From contig UQOJ01000003.1 in NCBI GenBank assembly GCA_900542635.1, positions 12,558 through 76,557 on the forward strand: a stretch of DNA of 64,000 nt, written 5' to 3'. This DNA is from an uncultured Collinsella sp. (lineage in GTDB: Bacteria; Actinomycetota; Coriobacteriia; Coriobacteriales; Coriobacteriaceae). Shown in pieces: positions 17,948-29,155 of the stretch (the first letter of the stretch is position 1; each line of letters starts with the position of its first letter). The notes under the pieces are model-generated. The model was not told the DNA's origin and ran no database searches. It saw nothing but the letters and a program-made list of their open reading frames with translations. A program made the translations under genes and the position numbers.

Positions 17948-19300
17948 ATGTCTGACGACTTTTACACCATGGTCGATTCCGGAGACCCGGCACCCGACAA
18001 CGAGCACATCACCGGCGTGCGCGAAGAGCGTGAGGAAGGCGAGCAGACGACCACGCAGGCGCCAAAAGCCATGTACGCCGCACGCATCGCCGTCTATGAC
18101 GACATGCTGTCGACACCGCGTGTGATCGTCATTGATCCGCAAGATGTCCGCACGTATTTGGAAGAGACGACCAACACCGTCTACCAGTGCATGAAAGAAC
18201 AAGGCGGCCATATCTCGCTCATGGTCATCCGCGAGATTGTCGAAAACTTTATCCACGCCCACTTTGCCGAGCCCATCATCTCGATCCTGGACGGCGGAGA
18301 CACCATCCGCTTTGCTGACCAAGGACCCGGCATCGACGACAAGGAACGTGCTTTCGACTTTGGCGTTACCAGCGCAAACAGCAAGATGAAGCGCTATATC
18401 CGTGGAACCGGAGCAGGGTTTCCCATGGTGCAGGAGTATTTGGAAAACGCCGGCGGTGCCGTATCCATCGAGGACAACATGGGCAACGGTACCGTGGTTA
18501 CGGTAAGCCTGAACCCTAAACGCGTGCAGGAAATCGAGCGTGCCGGCGGACGCGGCGCTGCCGTGCGGCCCGAGACGGAGCAGCCCACATATCCCCTGCC
18601 GGGAGCTTTTGCACAGCAGCCCATGGCAACGCAGCAGATGCAGCCCCCCGTGGGACAGATGCGGCAGCCCGGAATGCTTCCTACACAAGAACCCCGGGCG
18701 GCATCGATGTCGATGCCGCCAAACATGCCAGAGGCCATGCCGCTGGCGGATCAGGATGCAGCAGCAATGCAGCAGGCGACGGGGGCGCCGGGTGGCCAGC
18801 AAATGGGCTATCAGCCGTACCAACAGGGATATCCATATCAGCAGATGCCGCCACTGGGGTATGGCCAGCAGTTCCCGCAGCAGTACCAGCAGGGATATCA
18901 GCAGCCGTACCAGCAGATGCCGCAGCAGCAGTACAACCCCTGGGCCCAGCAGATGCCTCCGCAGCCTTACCAACAGTGGCCTCAAAGTTTTCAACAGCAA
19001 ATGCCGCCGATGCAGAGTTCTCAACAACCAGCAGCTCAAATGATGTATCCTAATGCAGCAAATCAGTATGCGCAGCCACAACCGGACGTGTTCGTAAGCG
19101 ATCGCGGCAACGCCGCGCTGGGCTATCTGGCGCAAAATCAAGCGTGCGGTGCGACCGATCTGGCGAGGGCGTTTGGAAACTCGGCCCCCACTTGGTCACG
19201 CACGCTCAATGACTTGGCGCAGGCCGGCTTGGTCATCAAGCATGGCCAGAAATACCATCTGACCGAACTCGGCGCCGCTCGCGTGCGAGCTCAGAGCTAA
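17948..19300 (+). CDS. GHKL-type ATPase with Gln/Pro-rich linker and C-terminal winged helix, next to dnaA
   Basis: 450 residues. Residues ~88-190 form a HATPase_c (GHKL) fold: N box REIVENFIHAHF (N100), G1 box DQGPG at 124-128, G2 box GTGAGF at 153-158. No histidine-kinase dimerisation helix with a phospho-acceptor His is evident, so it resembles SpoIIAB-like or other stand-alone GHKL ATPases. Residues ~205-380 are a Gln/Met/Pro/Tyr-rich, probably disordered linker. The last ~65 residues resemble a winged-helix DNA-binding domain (GATDLARAFGNSAPTWSRTLNDLAQAGLV). It ends 15 bp before dnaA and is probably co-transcribed with it. A role in origin function or dnaA control is inferred from position only. 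Confidence 0.75.
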   Translation: MSDDFYTMVDSGDPAPDNEHITGVREEREEGEQTTTQAPKAMYAARIAVYDDMLSTPRVIVIDPQDVRTYLEETTNTVYQCMKEQGGHISLMVIREIVENFIHAHFAEPIISILDGGDTIRFADQGPGIDDKERAFDFGVTSANSKMKRYIRGTGAGFPMVQEYLENAGGAVSIEDNMGNGTVVTVSLNPKRVQEIERAGGRGAAVRPETEQPTYPLPGAFAQQPMATQQMQPPVGQMRQPGMLPTQEPRAASMSMPPNMPEAMPLADQDAAAMQQATGAPGGQQMGYQPYQQGYPYQQMPPLGYGQQFPQQYQQGYQQPYQQMPQQQYNPWAQQMPPQPYQQWPQSFQQQMPPMQSSQQPAAQMMYPNAANQYAQPQPDVFVSDRGNAALGYLAQNQACGATDLARAFGNSAPTWSRTLNDLAQAGLVIKHGQKYHLTELGAARVRAQS

Positions 19301-19315
19301 AGAACGGGAGAGACA

Positions 19316-21040
19316 GTGGACGAGGAAGCAAGCATCATCTTGGGGGATGCCATCGCCTTTTGCCAGCGCGACGGCCAAGATGCACGCCTCATCAACATGC
19401 TGGGGCAATCGCGCGCCATAAGCCTGACCGAAGACACGCTCACGATCGAGGCCCCCTCGCGCTTTGCCATCGCGCAGCTCAAAAAGCATCAGCCGACTAT
19501 TGAGGCCTATCTGGAAGAAATCGCCTTTGCACCGATTGCTCTCGACATCGTGGCACCGCAAGGCGCCGCAGCGGAATCCGCTGCCACGACGGCGCCCGCC
19601 ACGGCTCCCGCCGCTTCCCCGGCGGTGCCGGCCTCCGCAGGCGACGTACCGACGATCGAGCACCAGCACAGCGATGTTTCCCGTGAAACCATGGCACCGT
19701 TGCCGACCGCGGCGGCGACGTCAACGAACGTACCCGTCACGCACATGCCCATCGCTCACGACGCAGCGGCGGGCGCGGATTCGGGCATTGCAATCAAAAA
19801 CACGCTCTCAGCCGATGATTTTCGTCGCATGATGAACCAGATGAAGGTCGGAGCGCCGACTAAACCCACGCAAGCTGCGACCCCCACTTCACCCATGCCA
19901 GCACCGACCGTGCCGGCCGAGCAGAATACGGATGGAGCCCCGCTCGCAGCGAACTCAAAATTCACCTTTGAGAACTTTGTCTACGGCCCCGAGAACAGCC
20001 ATGCCTATCGCTCGGCACTCAAGTTTGCCGCCCTCGCGGACGAGCGCGGCACGTGCACGTCACTGTTCATCTACGGCAAATCGGGCCTGGGCAAGACGCA
20101 CCTGCTGCTTGCCATCAAAAACGAGCTCGCCGAAAAGTCGCCCGAGATCAAGGTCAAGTATGCAAACTCCCAGGCATATCTGGACGACCTGATGACCGAG
20201 TTCGACCGCCAAAAGAAGAGCAACGCCCCCATCATGCAGGCGTACCACGGCGTGGACGTGCTCATCATCGATGACATCCAAAACATCATCGGCAAGCGCG
20301 CGAGCGTGGACTACTTTTTCCAGCTCATGGACGAGTTCATCCGCAACAACAAGAAGGTCGTCATCGCGGCAGACCGCGCCCCCAAGGACCTGAGCATGGA
20401 TGAGCGTCTGACCAGCCGCTTCAACGCCGGCATGCTCTGCCTGGTCGCAGAGCCCAGCTACGAGATGAAATACAAGATCTTGCAGCGCTATTACGAGAAC
20501 ACCATCGTCGCCGCTCCAGAGGCGGGCGACGACTCGCTGCTGGCGGCCTATGGGGGCGACGGAGGGCACCTGACCGACGAGCACTTTAAACACATGGCCG
20601 AGGTCTCGGGCACCAACATCCGCGAACTCGAGAGCTTTTGCGAGCGCTGCGCCGGCGAGGCGGGCGACCGCGAGCGCGAGGGCGGGGAGCTCACCTTTGA
20701 CGATATCGACGCCATCGCCAGCCAGTACTTCGACACATCGGCCAAAAAGATCAACGTCCAGACGGTTCAGTCCGTCATCGAAGAGCAGTACGGCGTGACG
20801 CACGAGGAGCTCATCGGCCCGCGTCGCAACGCCAATATCGCCAAAGCACGTCATATCGCTATCTACCTGGCCATCGAGATGTGCGAGATGACGACCACGG
20901 CGGTGGGCGCCGAATTTGGCAACCGCAACCACTCGACCGTCAGCACGAGCTACAAAAAAGTCCAGAAAATGATCCAGGAAGACCGCACCGTCACCGAAGA
21001 CCTCAAGTCGCTGCGCGATAAAATTACACTGCGCTCGTAG
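19316..21040 (+). CDS. dnaA: Chromosomal replication initiator DnaA
   Basis: 574 residues from a GTG start. A short divergent domain I is followed by a long Ala/Pro/Thr-rich domain II (~80-215), the AAA+ domain III (Walker A GKSGLGKT near 253-260, Walker B VLIIDDIQ) and the DNA-binding domain IV. In domain IV the usual GRDHTTV signature reads NRNHSTV (536-542), which fits the unusual DnaA boxes nearby. It assembles at oriC to open DNA and recruit the helicase encoded at 39265. It directly follows the GHKL/winged-helix gene. Confidence 0.96.
   Translation: MDEEASIILGDAIAFCQRDGQDARLINMLGQSRAISLTEDTLTIEAPSRFAIAQLKKHQPTIEAYLEEIAFAPIALDIVAPQGAAAESAATTAPATAPAASPAVPASAGDVPTIEHQHSDVSRETMAPLPTAAATSTNVPVTHMPIAHDAAAGADSGIAIKNTLSADDFRRMMNQMKVGAPTKPTQAATPTSPMPAPTVPAEQNTDGAPLAANSKFTFENFVYGPENSHAYRSALKFAALADERGTCTSLFIYGKSGLGKTHLLLAIKNELAEKSPEIKVKYANSQAYLDDLMTEFDRQKKSNAPIMQAYHGVDVLIIDDIQNIIGKRASVDYFFQLMDEFIRNNKKVVIAADRAPKDLSMDERLTSRFNAGMLCLVAEPSYEMKYKILQRYYENTIVAAPEAGDDSLLAAYGGDGGHLTDEHFKHMAEVSGTNIRELESFCERCAGEAGDREREGGELTFDDIDAIASQYFDTSAKKINVQTVQSVIEEQYGVTHEELIGPRRNANIAKARHIAIYLAIEMCEMTTTAVGAEFGNRNHSTVSTSYKKVQKMIQEDRTVTEDLKSLRDKITLRS
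19675..19690. promoter_or_regulatory. parS: Degenerate parS-like site inside dnaA
   Basis: TGTTTCCCGTGAAACC differs from the parS consensus at two positions. It lies in the variable domain II coding region of dnaA, where sequence constraint is low, so selection for ParB binding is possible but unproven. Confidence 0.45.
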
Positions 21041-21278
21041 GGAAATAGAGACATCTGTTGAAAACTTGTCGAAACCACGGGCATAAGGTGTCTAAAACCC
21101 AACCCGCGGTGATGAAAAGTTTTGCGCAGGTTTTGAACGTGGAAAACCACCCCTGTTGCACACAGGCTGCTGTCGATTCCCTTTCTGGGTCTGACCTGCG
21201 TCTTTGGGAGTAATCAACAGTTTCGTCAGTGCTATTACTATTATTAAGATATTTATATCTATAGAAAGGTATTAAAAG
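21041..21278. other. dnaA-dnaN gap with DnaA-box-like sites and an AT-rich stretch
   Basis: It contains TGTTGAAAA at 21056-21064 (TTTTCAACA inverted) and CGTGGAAAA at 21138-21146. A strongly AT-rich stretch follows at about 21230-21276 that could be an unwinding element or the dnaN promoter. Together with 17603-17947 it could make a bipartite origin. Confidence 0.55.
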
Positions 21279-22382
21279 ATGAAGTTTACCGTCAGCCAGA
21301 GCTCGCTTACACAAGCCATCGGCGTCGTTATGAAGGGTGTCGCTTCGGCATCCACCCTTCCCATCCTGTCGGGCGTGCTCGTCAAGGCGCAAGACGGCAT
21401 CTTGGAATTCCAAACCTCTAACTACACCATCTCGATCCGTCATCGCATCGCGGCGCATGTCGAAGAAGAGGGCGAGATGGTTATCCCCTGTAAGATGCTC
21501 TCCAATATCACCAAGACCCTCCCCGATGCCCCGGTCACCTTTGAGCTGTCCGAGCGCCAGGTGCTGATTGGTTGTGAGAAGAGCTCTTTCCGCCTGAACA
21601 CGCTCGATGCCAATGACTTCCCCGAGTTTCCGGCCTATGCCATTGAGAGTGCCGTGGAGCTGCCGACCGATATCTTGTCCGAAATGGTCGGCCGCGTGTG
21701 GCGCGTCACCTCGACCGACAAGGCCCGCCCCATCCTGGGCGGCGTGCACATGAAGGTCGAGAACAACACCGTGCGCCTGGTGGCGACCGATTCCTTCCGC
21801 TTGGCCGTGTGCGATACGCAGGTCGAGACCTCGACCCTCGAGGGCTCCTTTGAGCTTAACGTTCCGGCCGACGCCTTTAACGACGCTCTGAACATCATGG
21901 CCAGCCAGGCAACCATCATGATCGGGGCTACCGACACCCAGGTCGTCTTCGAGGCCGGCAACACCACCTACGTGTCGCGCCGTATCGAGGGCATGTACCC
22001 CAACTACAAGCAGCTCATCCCCGATTCGTGCGTGACGAGCGTCAAGATCGACGTCGCCGCCTTTAACGCCGCCCTCAAGCGCGTGGCCGTTATCGCGAGC
22101 GCCAACCCCGCCGTCAAGTTCGAGATCGATGTCGAGAACGGGCAGATGGGCCTGTCCTCCATTTCCAATGACCAGGACCTTGCGCAGGAGACGATCGATG
22201 TCGAGGCCGAGGGCGAGTCGGGCACCATCGCCTTCAACTACCACTACATCTTCGGCTGCCTCAATGCCCTGTCCAAGGAGAAGGAGATCACGCTGGAGCT
22301 CAAGAGCTACTCGCAGGCGGGCATCTTCAAGTCCTACGACAAGATCAACTACCTGTACCTGGTCATGCCGGTCCGCATCTAG
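21279..22382 (+). CDS. dnaN: DNA polymerase III sliding clamp (beta subunit)
   Basis: 367 residues, the usual length, with the three-domain clamp layout starting MKFTVSQSSLTQAI and the C-terminal YLVMPVRI that forms part of the partner-binding pocket. It forms the ring that tethers the replicative polymerase. AAAGG precedes the ATG. recF starts 10 bp after its stop. Confidence 0.97.
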   Translation: MKFTVSQSSLTQAIGVVMKGVASASTLPILSGVLVKAQDGILEFQTSNYTISIRHRIAAHVEEEGEMVIPCKMLSNITKTLPDAPVTFELSERQVLIGCEKSSFRLNTLDANDFPEFPAYAIESAVELPTDILSEMVGRVWRVTSTDKARPILGGVHMKVENNTVRLVATDSFRLAVCDTQVETSTLEGSFELNVPADAFNDALNIMASQATIMIGATDTQVVFEAGNTTYVSRRIEGMYPNYKQLIPDSCVTSVKIDVAAFNAALKRVAVIASANPAVKFEIDVENGQMGLSSISNDQDLAQETIDVEAEGESGTIAFNYHYIFGCLNALSKEKEITLELKSYSQAGIFKSYDKINYLYLVMPVRI

Positions 22383-22392
22383 CAACCGCCCT

Positions 22393-23499
22393 ATGACCAT
22401 ATTCGCCCGCGATCTTTCCGTCGCGCACTACCGCAGCTTCGATAGCTATCGCCTTGCCCTGGACGAGGGCGTGACGATACTTGCGGGACCCAACGCGGCG
22501 GGCAAGACCAATCTCATAGAGGCGCTGCAGCTGCTGACGAGCGGCGCCTCGTTTAGGCATCCGACCGCAGCCGAGCTCGTCCATGACGGCGTGGGCTCGT
22601 GCAAGGCCGAGCTGAGGCTCGAGGGCGACGGCCGCGTGCTTGATATGGGATTGAGCGCGGAGGACGGTAAACGCTCGTTTAGCCGCAACGGCAAGAGATG
22701 CTCTGCCGCCGGTGTGCGCGGGGTTCTGCCGAGCGTGCTGTTTTGCCCCGACCATCTGGACATGGTTAAGCGAGGCGCCAGTGTGCGCCGCGCCGCCCTC
22801 GATGACTTTGGCATGCAACTGAGCGCACGCTATGCCGATCTTGCGAGCACCTATGGGCGCTGCGTGACTCAGCGTAACGCCTTGCTCAAGGAGACCTGGT
22901 GCTGCCGCGAGATGCTCGGCGCGTGGAATGATTCGATTGCCCGCGCGGGCTCGGCCCTGCTTGTGCACCGGTTGGCTCTGCTCGACCGGCTGGCGGGCCA
23001 TGTGCACACTGCCTACGGGCAAGTGGCATCCGGTGAGGCTGCCAACGTGACCTATACGTCCACGCTGGGGGATTTGCCCCAGGTCGATGATCGCGAAGAG
23101 CTGAAGGGCTGGGCGTACGAGCGCATGCTGGCTGCCCTTGATGAGCACGCTGACGAGGAAATTCGCCGCGGCGTGACGTTGGTGGGGCCGCATCGCGATG
23201 AGATTGAGTTTACCGTGGCGGGTCGCTCCGCCCGTTCATTTGCCAGCCAAGGTCAGCAGCGAACGTTGGTTCTGGCCTGGAAGGTGGCGGAGGTGGCCGT
23301 GGCTCGCGATGTCCTGGGCACCGCCCCATTGCTGCTTTTGGACGACGTGATGAGCGAACTCGACGGCGAGCGTCGCGGTGCTTTCCTGCGGCTGATCGGC
23401 GATGATATCCAGACGGTCATAACCACGACCAACCTGGGGTACTTTACCGATGATCTGCTTGATCGAGCCAAGGTGGTGAGCATGGGTGAGACGTGCTAA
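22393..23499 (+). CDS. recF: DNA replication/repair protein RecF
   Basis: 368 residues from the ATG at 22393. SMC-like ABC ATPase with Walker A GPNAAGKTN, the signature region FASQGQQRTLVLAWK and Walker B PLLLLDDVMSELD. It helps load RecA at gapped DNA. The order dnaN-recF-DUF721 is conserved in actinobacteria; the stop overlaps the next gene by 14 bp. Confidence 0.95.
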   Translation: MTIFARDLSVAHYRSFDSYRLALDEGVTILAGPNAAGKTNLIEALQLLTSGASFRHPTAAELVHDGVGSCKAELRLEGDGRVLDMGLSAEDGKRSFSRNGKRCSAAGVRGVLPSVLFCPDHLDMVKRGASVRRAALDDFGMQLSARYADLASTYGRCVTQRNALLKETWCCREMLGAWNDSIARAGSALLVHRLALLDRLAGHVHTAYGQVASGEAANVTYTSTLGDLPQVDDREELKGWAYERMLAALDEHADEEIRRGVTLVGPHRDEIEFTVAGRSARSFASQGQQRTLVLAWKVAEVAVARDVLGTAPLLLLDDVMSELDGERRGAFLRLIGDDIQTVITTTNLGYFTDDLLDRAKVVSMGETC

Positions 23500-24049
23500 T
23501 TACGAGCGCGAGAGCGAAACGGTCGCCTTCAGTGGGTTTTTGAACGCAGAGCGCCAGCGCATCCTGGCGGCCGCGACGCCTGAGCGCCGCGCGCAGATGG
23601 AGGCTGCAGAGGAATCTCGTGCGGTCTATCGCGCCTGGAATGCGGTGTGCTCGGGCACGCGCGAGGGGCGCCATGTGACGGGCCTGCGCTACCTGCCCGA
23701 GTCCAATGAGCTGCTGGTGTACCTCGACTCGCCCTCGTGGACGCAGGAAATGACGCTGTTGCGCGAGATCATCCGCGCACGTATGGAGCGCGCCGGTGCA
23801 CATGTGGACGGCCTGGTGTTCAAAACCACCGCGCCCGGCCACACGCCACCCGCCGCCAAGGAGCGCCTGCGCCCGGCGACGACAGAGCGCCCGCCGGCTC
23901 CGCACGCCGACCTCAGTGAGGCCGAGCGCACCGAGATTGAGTGCCAAGTGGCGCCCATCGAAGACCAAAAACTGCGCGAGGCCCTCGAGAACGCCATGAG
24001 AGCCAGTGCCGAGTGGGCCAAGGGCGTGCAAAGCAAAAAAGAGCCTTAA
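23486..24049 (+). CDS. DUF721 (DciA-like) protein
   Basis: 187 residues from a GTG overlapping recF. The central part (VYRAWNAVCSGTREGRHVTGLRYLPESNELLVYLDSPSWTQEMTLLR) matches the DUF721 domain, related to DciA, which loads or activates the replicative helicase in bacteria lacking DnaC/DnaI. The remaining C-terminus is Pro/Ala/Glu-rich. No DnaC or DnaI is seen here, so a helicase-loading role is a reasonable inference from family and position between recF and gyrB. Confidence 0.8.
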   Translation: MRRANYERESETVAFSGFLNAERQRILAAATPERRAQMEAAEESRAVYRAWNAVCSGTREGRHVTGLRYLPESNELLVYLDSPSWTQEMTLLREIIRARMERAGAHVDGLVFKTTAPGHTPPAAKERLRPATTERPPAPHADLSEAERTEIECQVAPIEDQKLREALENAMRASAEWAKGVQSKKEP

Positions 24050-24076
24050 ATCGCATCTGGTGGCCTTGTAGAGCCA

Positions 24077-24105
24077 AATACCCTCGTTCCCGAGGGTATT
24101 TTTTT
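24077..24105 (+). terminator. Intrinsic terminator between DUF721 and gyrB
   Basis: 10-bp stem AATACCCTCG, loop TTCC, followed by a run of seven or more T residues. It ends the transcript carrying recF and the DUF721 gene, so gyrB needs its own promoter. Confidence 0.9.
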
Positions 24106-24112
24106 ACGATAA

Positions 24113-26185
<2,073 letters not shown>

Positions 26186-26191
26186 TCCCTG

Positions 26192-26292
26192 CGGCTTTCC
26201 CAGCCACCGCACCTTCGCCCTCAATCGTCGGTCGCGTACCCAAGTACGCTTCCCTCCTCTTTCGGGCGAATCTGCGGCACCTGGAAAAGCCG
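26192..26292. repeat. Foldback element, loop family A, copy 1
   Basis: Arms 26192-26220 and 26263-26292 are complementary at 23 of 29 positions. The loop reads TCAATCGTCGGTCGCGTA, then CCCAAG, then TACGCTTCCCTCCTCTTT, and has its own GCGTAC/GTACGC core. The same loop recurs inverted at 44244-44285 between different arms. Confidence 0.75.
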
Positions 26293-26340
26293 TCTCCGTG
26301 GTTGGGAACTAATGGACCACGCAAACCATGAGGAGGTAAC

Positions 26341-29082
26341 GTGGCAGACGATATCAACAACAACGAGGGTATGGGCGAGGCCGGCGATGCCGGTATGCCC
26401 GATGATCTGAAGCGCCTGCTTGCCCGTGCTGAGCAGGGCGAGGACGGCGATCCGGACGCCTATAACCCCGATGCCGATGATGATGAGGAAGAGGACGACG
26501 ACGGTGAGCTCGAGGAGAGCTTTGGCGAAGTCGATCGTGGCGCCTCGGCCGGCGAGGACATCAACGGCGGCCAGCTCCAGATTTCGGAGTTCGGTCGCGA
26601 GATGAAGCAGTCGTTCATCGAGTATTCGATGTCGGTTATCACAGCGCGTGCCCTGCCGGACGTGCGCGACGGCTTAAAGCCGGTACACCGCCGCATCCTG
26701 TACGCGATGAACGAGAGCGGCATCTACCCCAACCGCCCACACAAAAAGTCGGCCTGGACGGTCGGCGAAGTTATCGGTAAGTACCACCCGCACGGTGACT
26801 CTGCGGTCTACGAGGCCATGGTCCGCCTGGCGCAGTGGTTCTCCATGCGCACGCCGCTCATCGACGGTCACGGCAACTTCGGCAACATCGACGGCGACGG
26901 CGCGGCAGCCATGCGTTACACCGAGAGCCGCCTGGCAAAGCCCGCCATGGAACTGCTGCGTGACTTGCAGAAGGATACCGTCGACTGGCAGCCCAACTAC
27001 GACGAATCGCTCGCCGAGCCCGTGGCGCTGCCTGCGCGCTTCCCCAACCTGCTGGTTAACGGCAGCCAGGGCATCGCCGTCGGCATGGCCACCAACATCG
27101 CCCCGCATAACCTCACCGAGGCGATTGAGGCCACCTGCTACCTGATCGACAACCCCGACGCCACCGTCGACGAGCTCATGCAGATCATGCCCGGTCCGGA
27201 CTTCCCCACCGGCGCCATCATCATGGGCAGCGCCGGCATTAAGCAGAGCTACGAGACCGGTCGCGGCTCCATTACCGTACGTGCCAAGGCACACGTGGAG
27301 TCCACCAAGACCGGCCGCAGCCGCCTGGTCTTTACCGAGATTCCCTACATGGTCAACAAGGGCACGCTGCAGGAGAAGATCGCCCAGCTCGTCAACGATA
27401 AGCGCATCGAGGGCATCTCGGATATGCGCGATGAGTCCAACCAGAAGGGCATCCGTCTGGTCATCGAGCTCAAGAAGGGCGTCATTCCGCAGGTCGTGCT
27501 CAACAATCTGTATAAGTACACCTCGCTGCAGACGACCTTTGGCGCCAACAACCTGGCACTCGTCAACGGCGTTCCCAAATGCCTGAGCCTGCGCGAGATG
27601 CTGCAGCACTACATCGACCACCAGGTCGACGTCGTCACTCGCCGCACCCGCTTCGACCTTAAGAAGGCCCAGGCCCGCGCGCATATCCTCGAGGGCTATC
27701 TGATGGCCCTTGACCATATCGACGAGGTCATTAGCATTATCCGCTCCTCGCAGACCGACTCCGAGGCCAGCAGCCGCCTGATCGAGCGCTTTGGCTTTAC
27801 GCCCGAGCAGACCACGGCCATCCTCGAGATGAAGCTGCGCCGCCTGACCGGCCTGGAGCGCGACAAGATTCAGGAAGAGTTGGACGGCCTGCGCCGCGCC
27901 ATCGCCTACTACGAGGACCTGCTGGCGCACGAGGAGAAGATCCTGGGCGTCATCAAGGAAGAGATGCGCGAGATCTCCAAGAAGTTTGGCGACAAGCGCC
28001 GCACCGAGATCAGCCAGGTTGAGAAGGACCTGGATGTCGAGGACCTCATCGCCGATGAGGATATGGTCGTGACCATCACCCACACCGGCTACGTTAAGCG
28101 TATCCCGGTGGCTGCCTACCGTGCCCAGAAGCGCGGCGGCAAGGGCGTGTCGGGTGTCAACCTCAAAGAGGACGACGTTATCGATGAGATGTTCATCGCG
28201 TCCACGCACGAGTACGTGCTGTTCTTCTCGAGCAAGGGCAAGGTCTATCGCCTGAAGGTGCACGAGCTGCCGGTGGGTACGCGCCAGGCGCGCGGTACCG
28301 CGATCGTCAACCTGCTGCCTTTCGAGGAGGGCGAGAAGATCGCGAGCGTCATCAGCTGCCGCGAGTTCCCGGCCGACGAGTACCTGATGTTTGCCACCAA
28401 GAGCGGCATGGTCAAGAAGACCGTGATGAGCGCATATGATCGCAGCCGTCGCGACGGCCTGATCGCTATCAACCTGCGTGACGACGACGCGCTGCTGAAC
28501 GTGCGCCGCGTGCGCGAGGGCGACAAGATTATCCTAGCCACCACCGCGGGCAAGGCGATCATGTTCTCCGAGGAGCAGGTGCGCGCTACCGGCCGCGACA
28601 CCAGCGGCGTTCGCGGTATCGGCATGAAGGACGGCGTGAGCGTTCTGGGCATGGAAGTCACTAACGGCAACGGCGATCTGTTCGTCATCACCGAGCGCGG
28701 CTACGGCAAGCGCACACCGGTTGCGGACTACCCGGAGCAGAATCGCGGCGGCCAGGGCGTCTACACCATCCAAATGACCGAGCGTAAGGGTAACCTCGCG
28801 GCCATGAAGACGGTGGGCCCGCAGCACGAGCTGTTCATCGTGACGGAGGGTGCGACGGTCATTCGCGTCAAGACCGACGAGATCAGCCAGACCGGCCGCG
28901 CCACCCAGGGCGTCAAGATGATGACCGTCGACGACAACGACCGCGTATGCGCCGTAGCCCGCATGACGGCAGCCAAAGAGAAGCCCGAAGGCGAAGCAAC
29001 AGAAGACGGTTCTGCCCCCGAAGAAGCCCCAGTCGATCTAGGCGATGGCAACGACATGCCAGAAGATCTCCTAGACGAGTAA
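26341..29082 (+). CDS. gyrA: DNA gyrase subunit A with acidic N-terminal extension
   Basis: 913 residues from a GTG (GAGGAGG upstream). The catalytic Tyr is Y193 ([10 protein letters not shown]); quinolone-determining positions are S154 and E158, matching E. coli S83 and D87, so no classical resistance change is seen. The C-terminal beta-pinwheel contains the GyrA-box-like [12 protein letters not shown]. Compared with E. coli there are about 71 extra N-terminal residues, rich in Asp and Glu (residues ~36-62). They precede the usual [20 protein letters not shown] start. The C-terminal tail is also acidic. Works with GyrB at 24155. Confidence 0.96.
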   Translation: MADDINNNEGMGEAGDAGMPDDLKRLLARAEQGEDGDPDAYNPDADDDEEEDDDGELEESFGEVDRGASAGEDINGGQLQISEFGREMKQSFIEYSMSVITARALPDVRDGLKPVHRRILYAMNESGIYPNRPHKKSAWTVGEVIGKYHPHGDSAVYEAMVRLAQWFSMRTPLIDGHGNFGNIDGDGAAAMRYTESRLAKPAMELLRDLQKDTVDWQPNYDESLAEPVALPARFPNLLVNGSQGIAVGMATNIAPHNLTEAIEATCYLIDNPDATVDELMQIMPGPDFPTGAIIMGSAGIKQSYETGRGSITVRAKAHVESTKTGRSRLVFTEIPYMVNKGTLQEKIAQLVNDKRIEGISDMRDESNQKGIRLVIELKKGVIPQVVLNNLYKYTSLQTTFGANNLALVNGVPKCLSLREMLQHYIDHQVDVVTRRTRFDLKKAQARAHILEGYLMALDHIDEVISIIRSSQTDSEASSRLIERFGFTPEQTTAILEMKLRRLTGLERDKIQEELDGLRRAIAYYEDLLAHEEKILGVIKEEMREISKKFGDKRRTEISQVEKDLDVEDLIADEDMVVTITHTGYVKRIPVAAYRAQKRGGKGVSGVNLKEDDVIDEMFIASTHEYVLFFSSKGKVYRLKVHELPVGTRQARGTAIVNLLPFEEGEKIASVISCREFPADEYLMFATKSGMVKKTVMSAYDRSRRDGLIAINLRDDDALLNVRRVREGDKIILATTAGKAIMFSEEQVRATGRDTSGVRGIGMKDGVSVLGMEVTNGNGDLFVITERGYGKRTPVADYPEQNRGGQGVYTIQMTERKGNLAAMKTVGPQHELFIVTEGATVIRVKTDEISQTGRATQGVKMMTVDDNDRVCAVARMTAAKEKPEGEATEDGSAPEEAPVDLGDGNDMPEDLLDE

Positions 29083-29123
29083 GAGGCTCTAGCTGGTAAA
29101 AATCATCAGACCCCATATATCGG

Positions 29124-29155
29124 CGGTCGGCGCACTGCGCGCCGACCGCTTTTTT
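29124..29155 (+). terminator. Intrinsic terminator of gyrA
   Basis: 10-bp stem CGGTCGGCGC, loop ACTGC, then CTTTTTT. Its T tract is also the first part of the left arm of the adjacent foldback. Confidence 0.88.
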
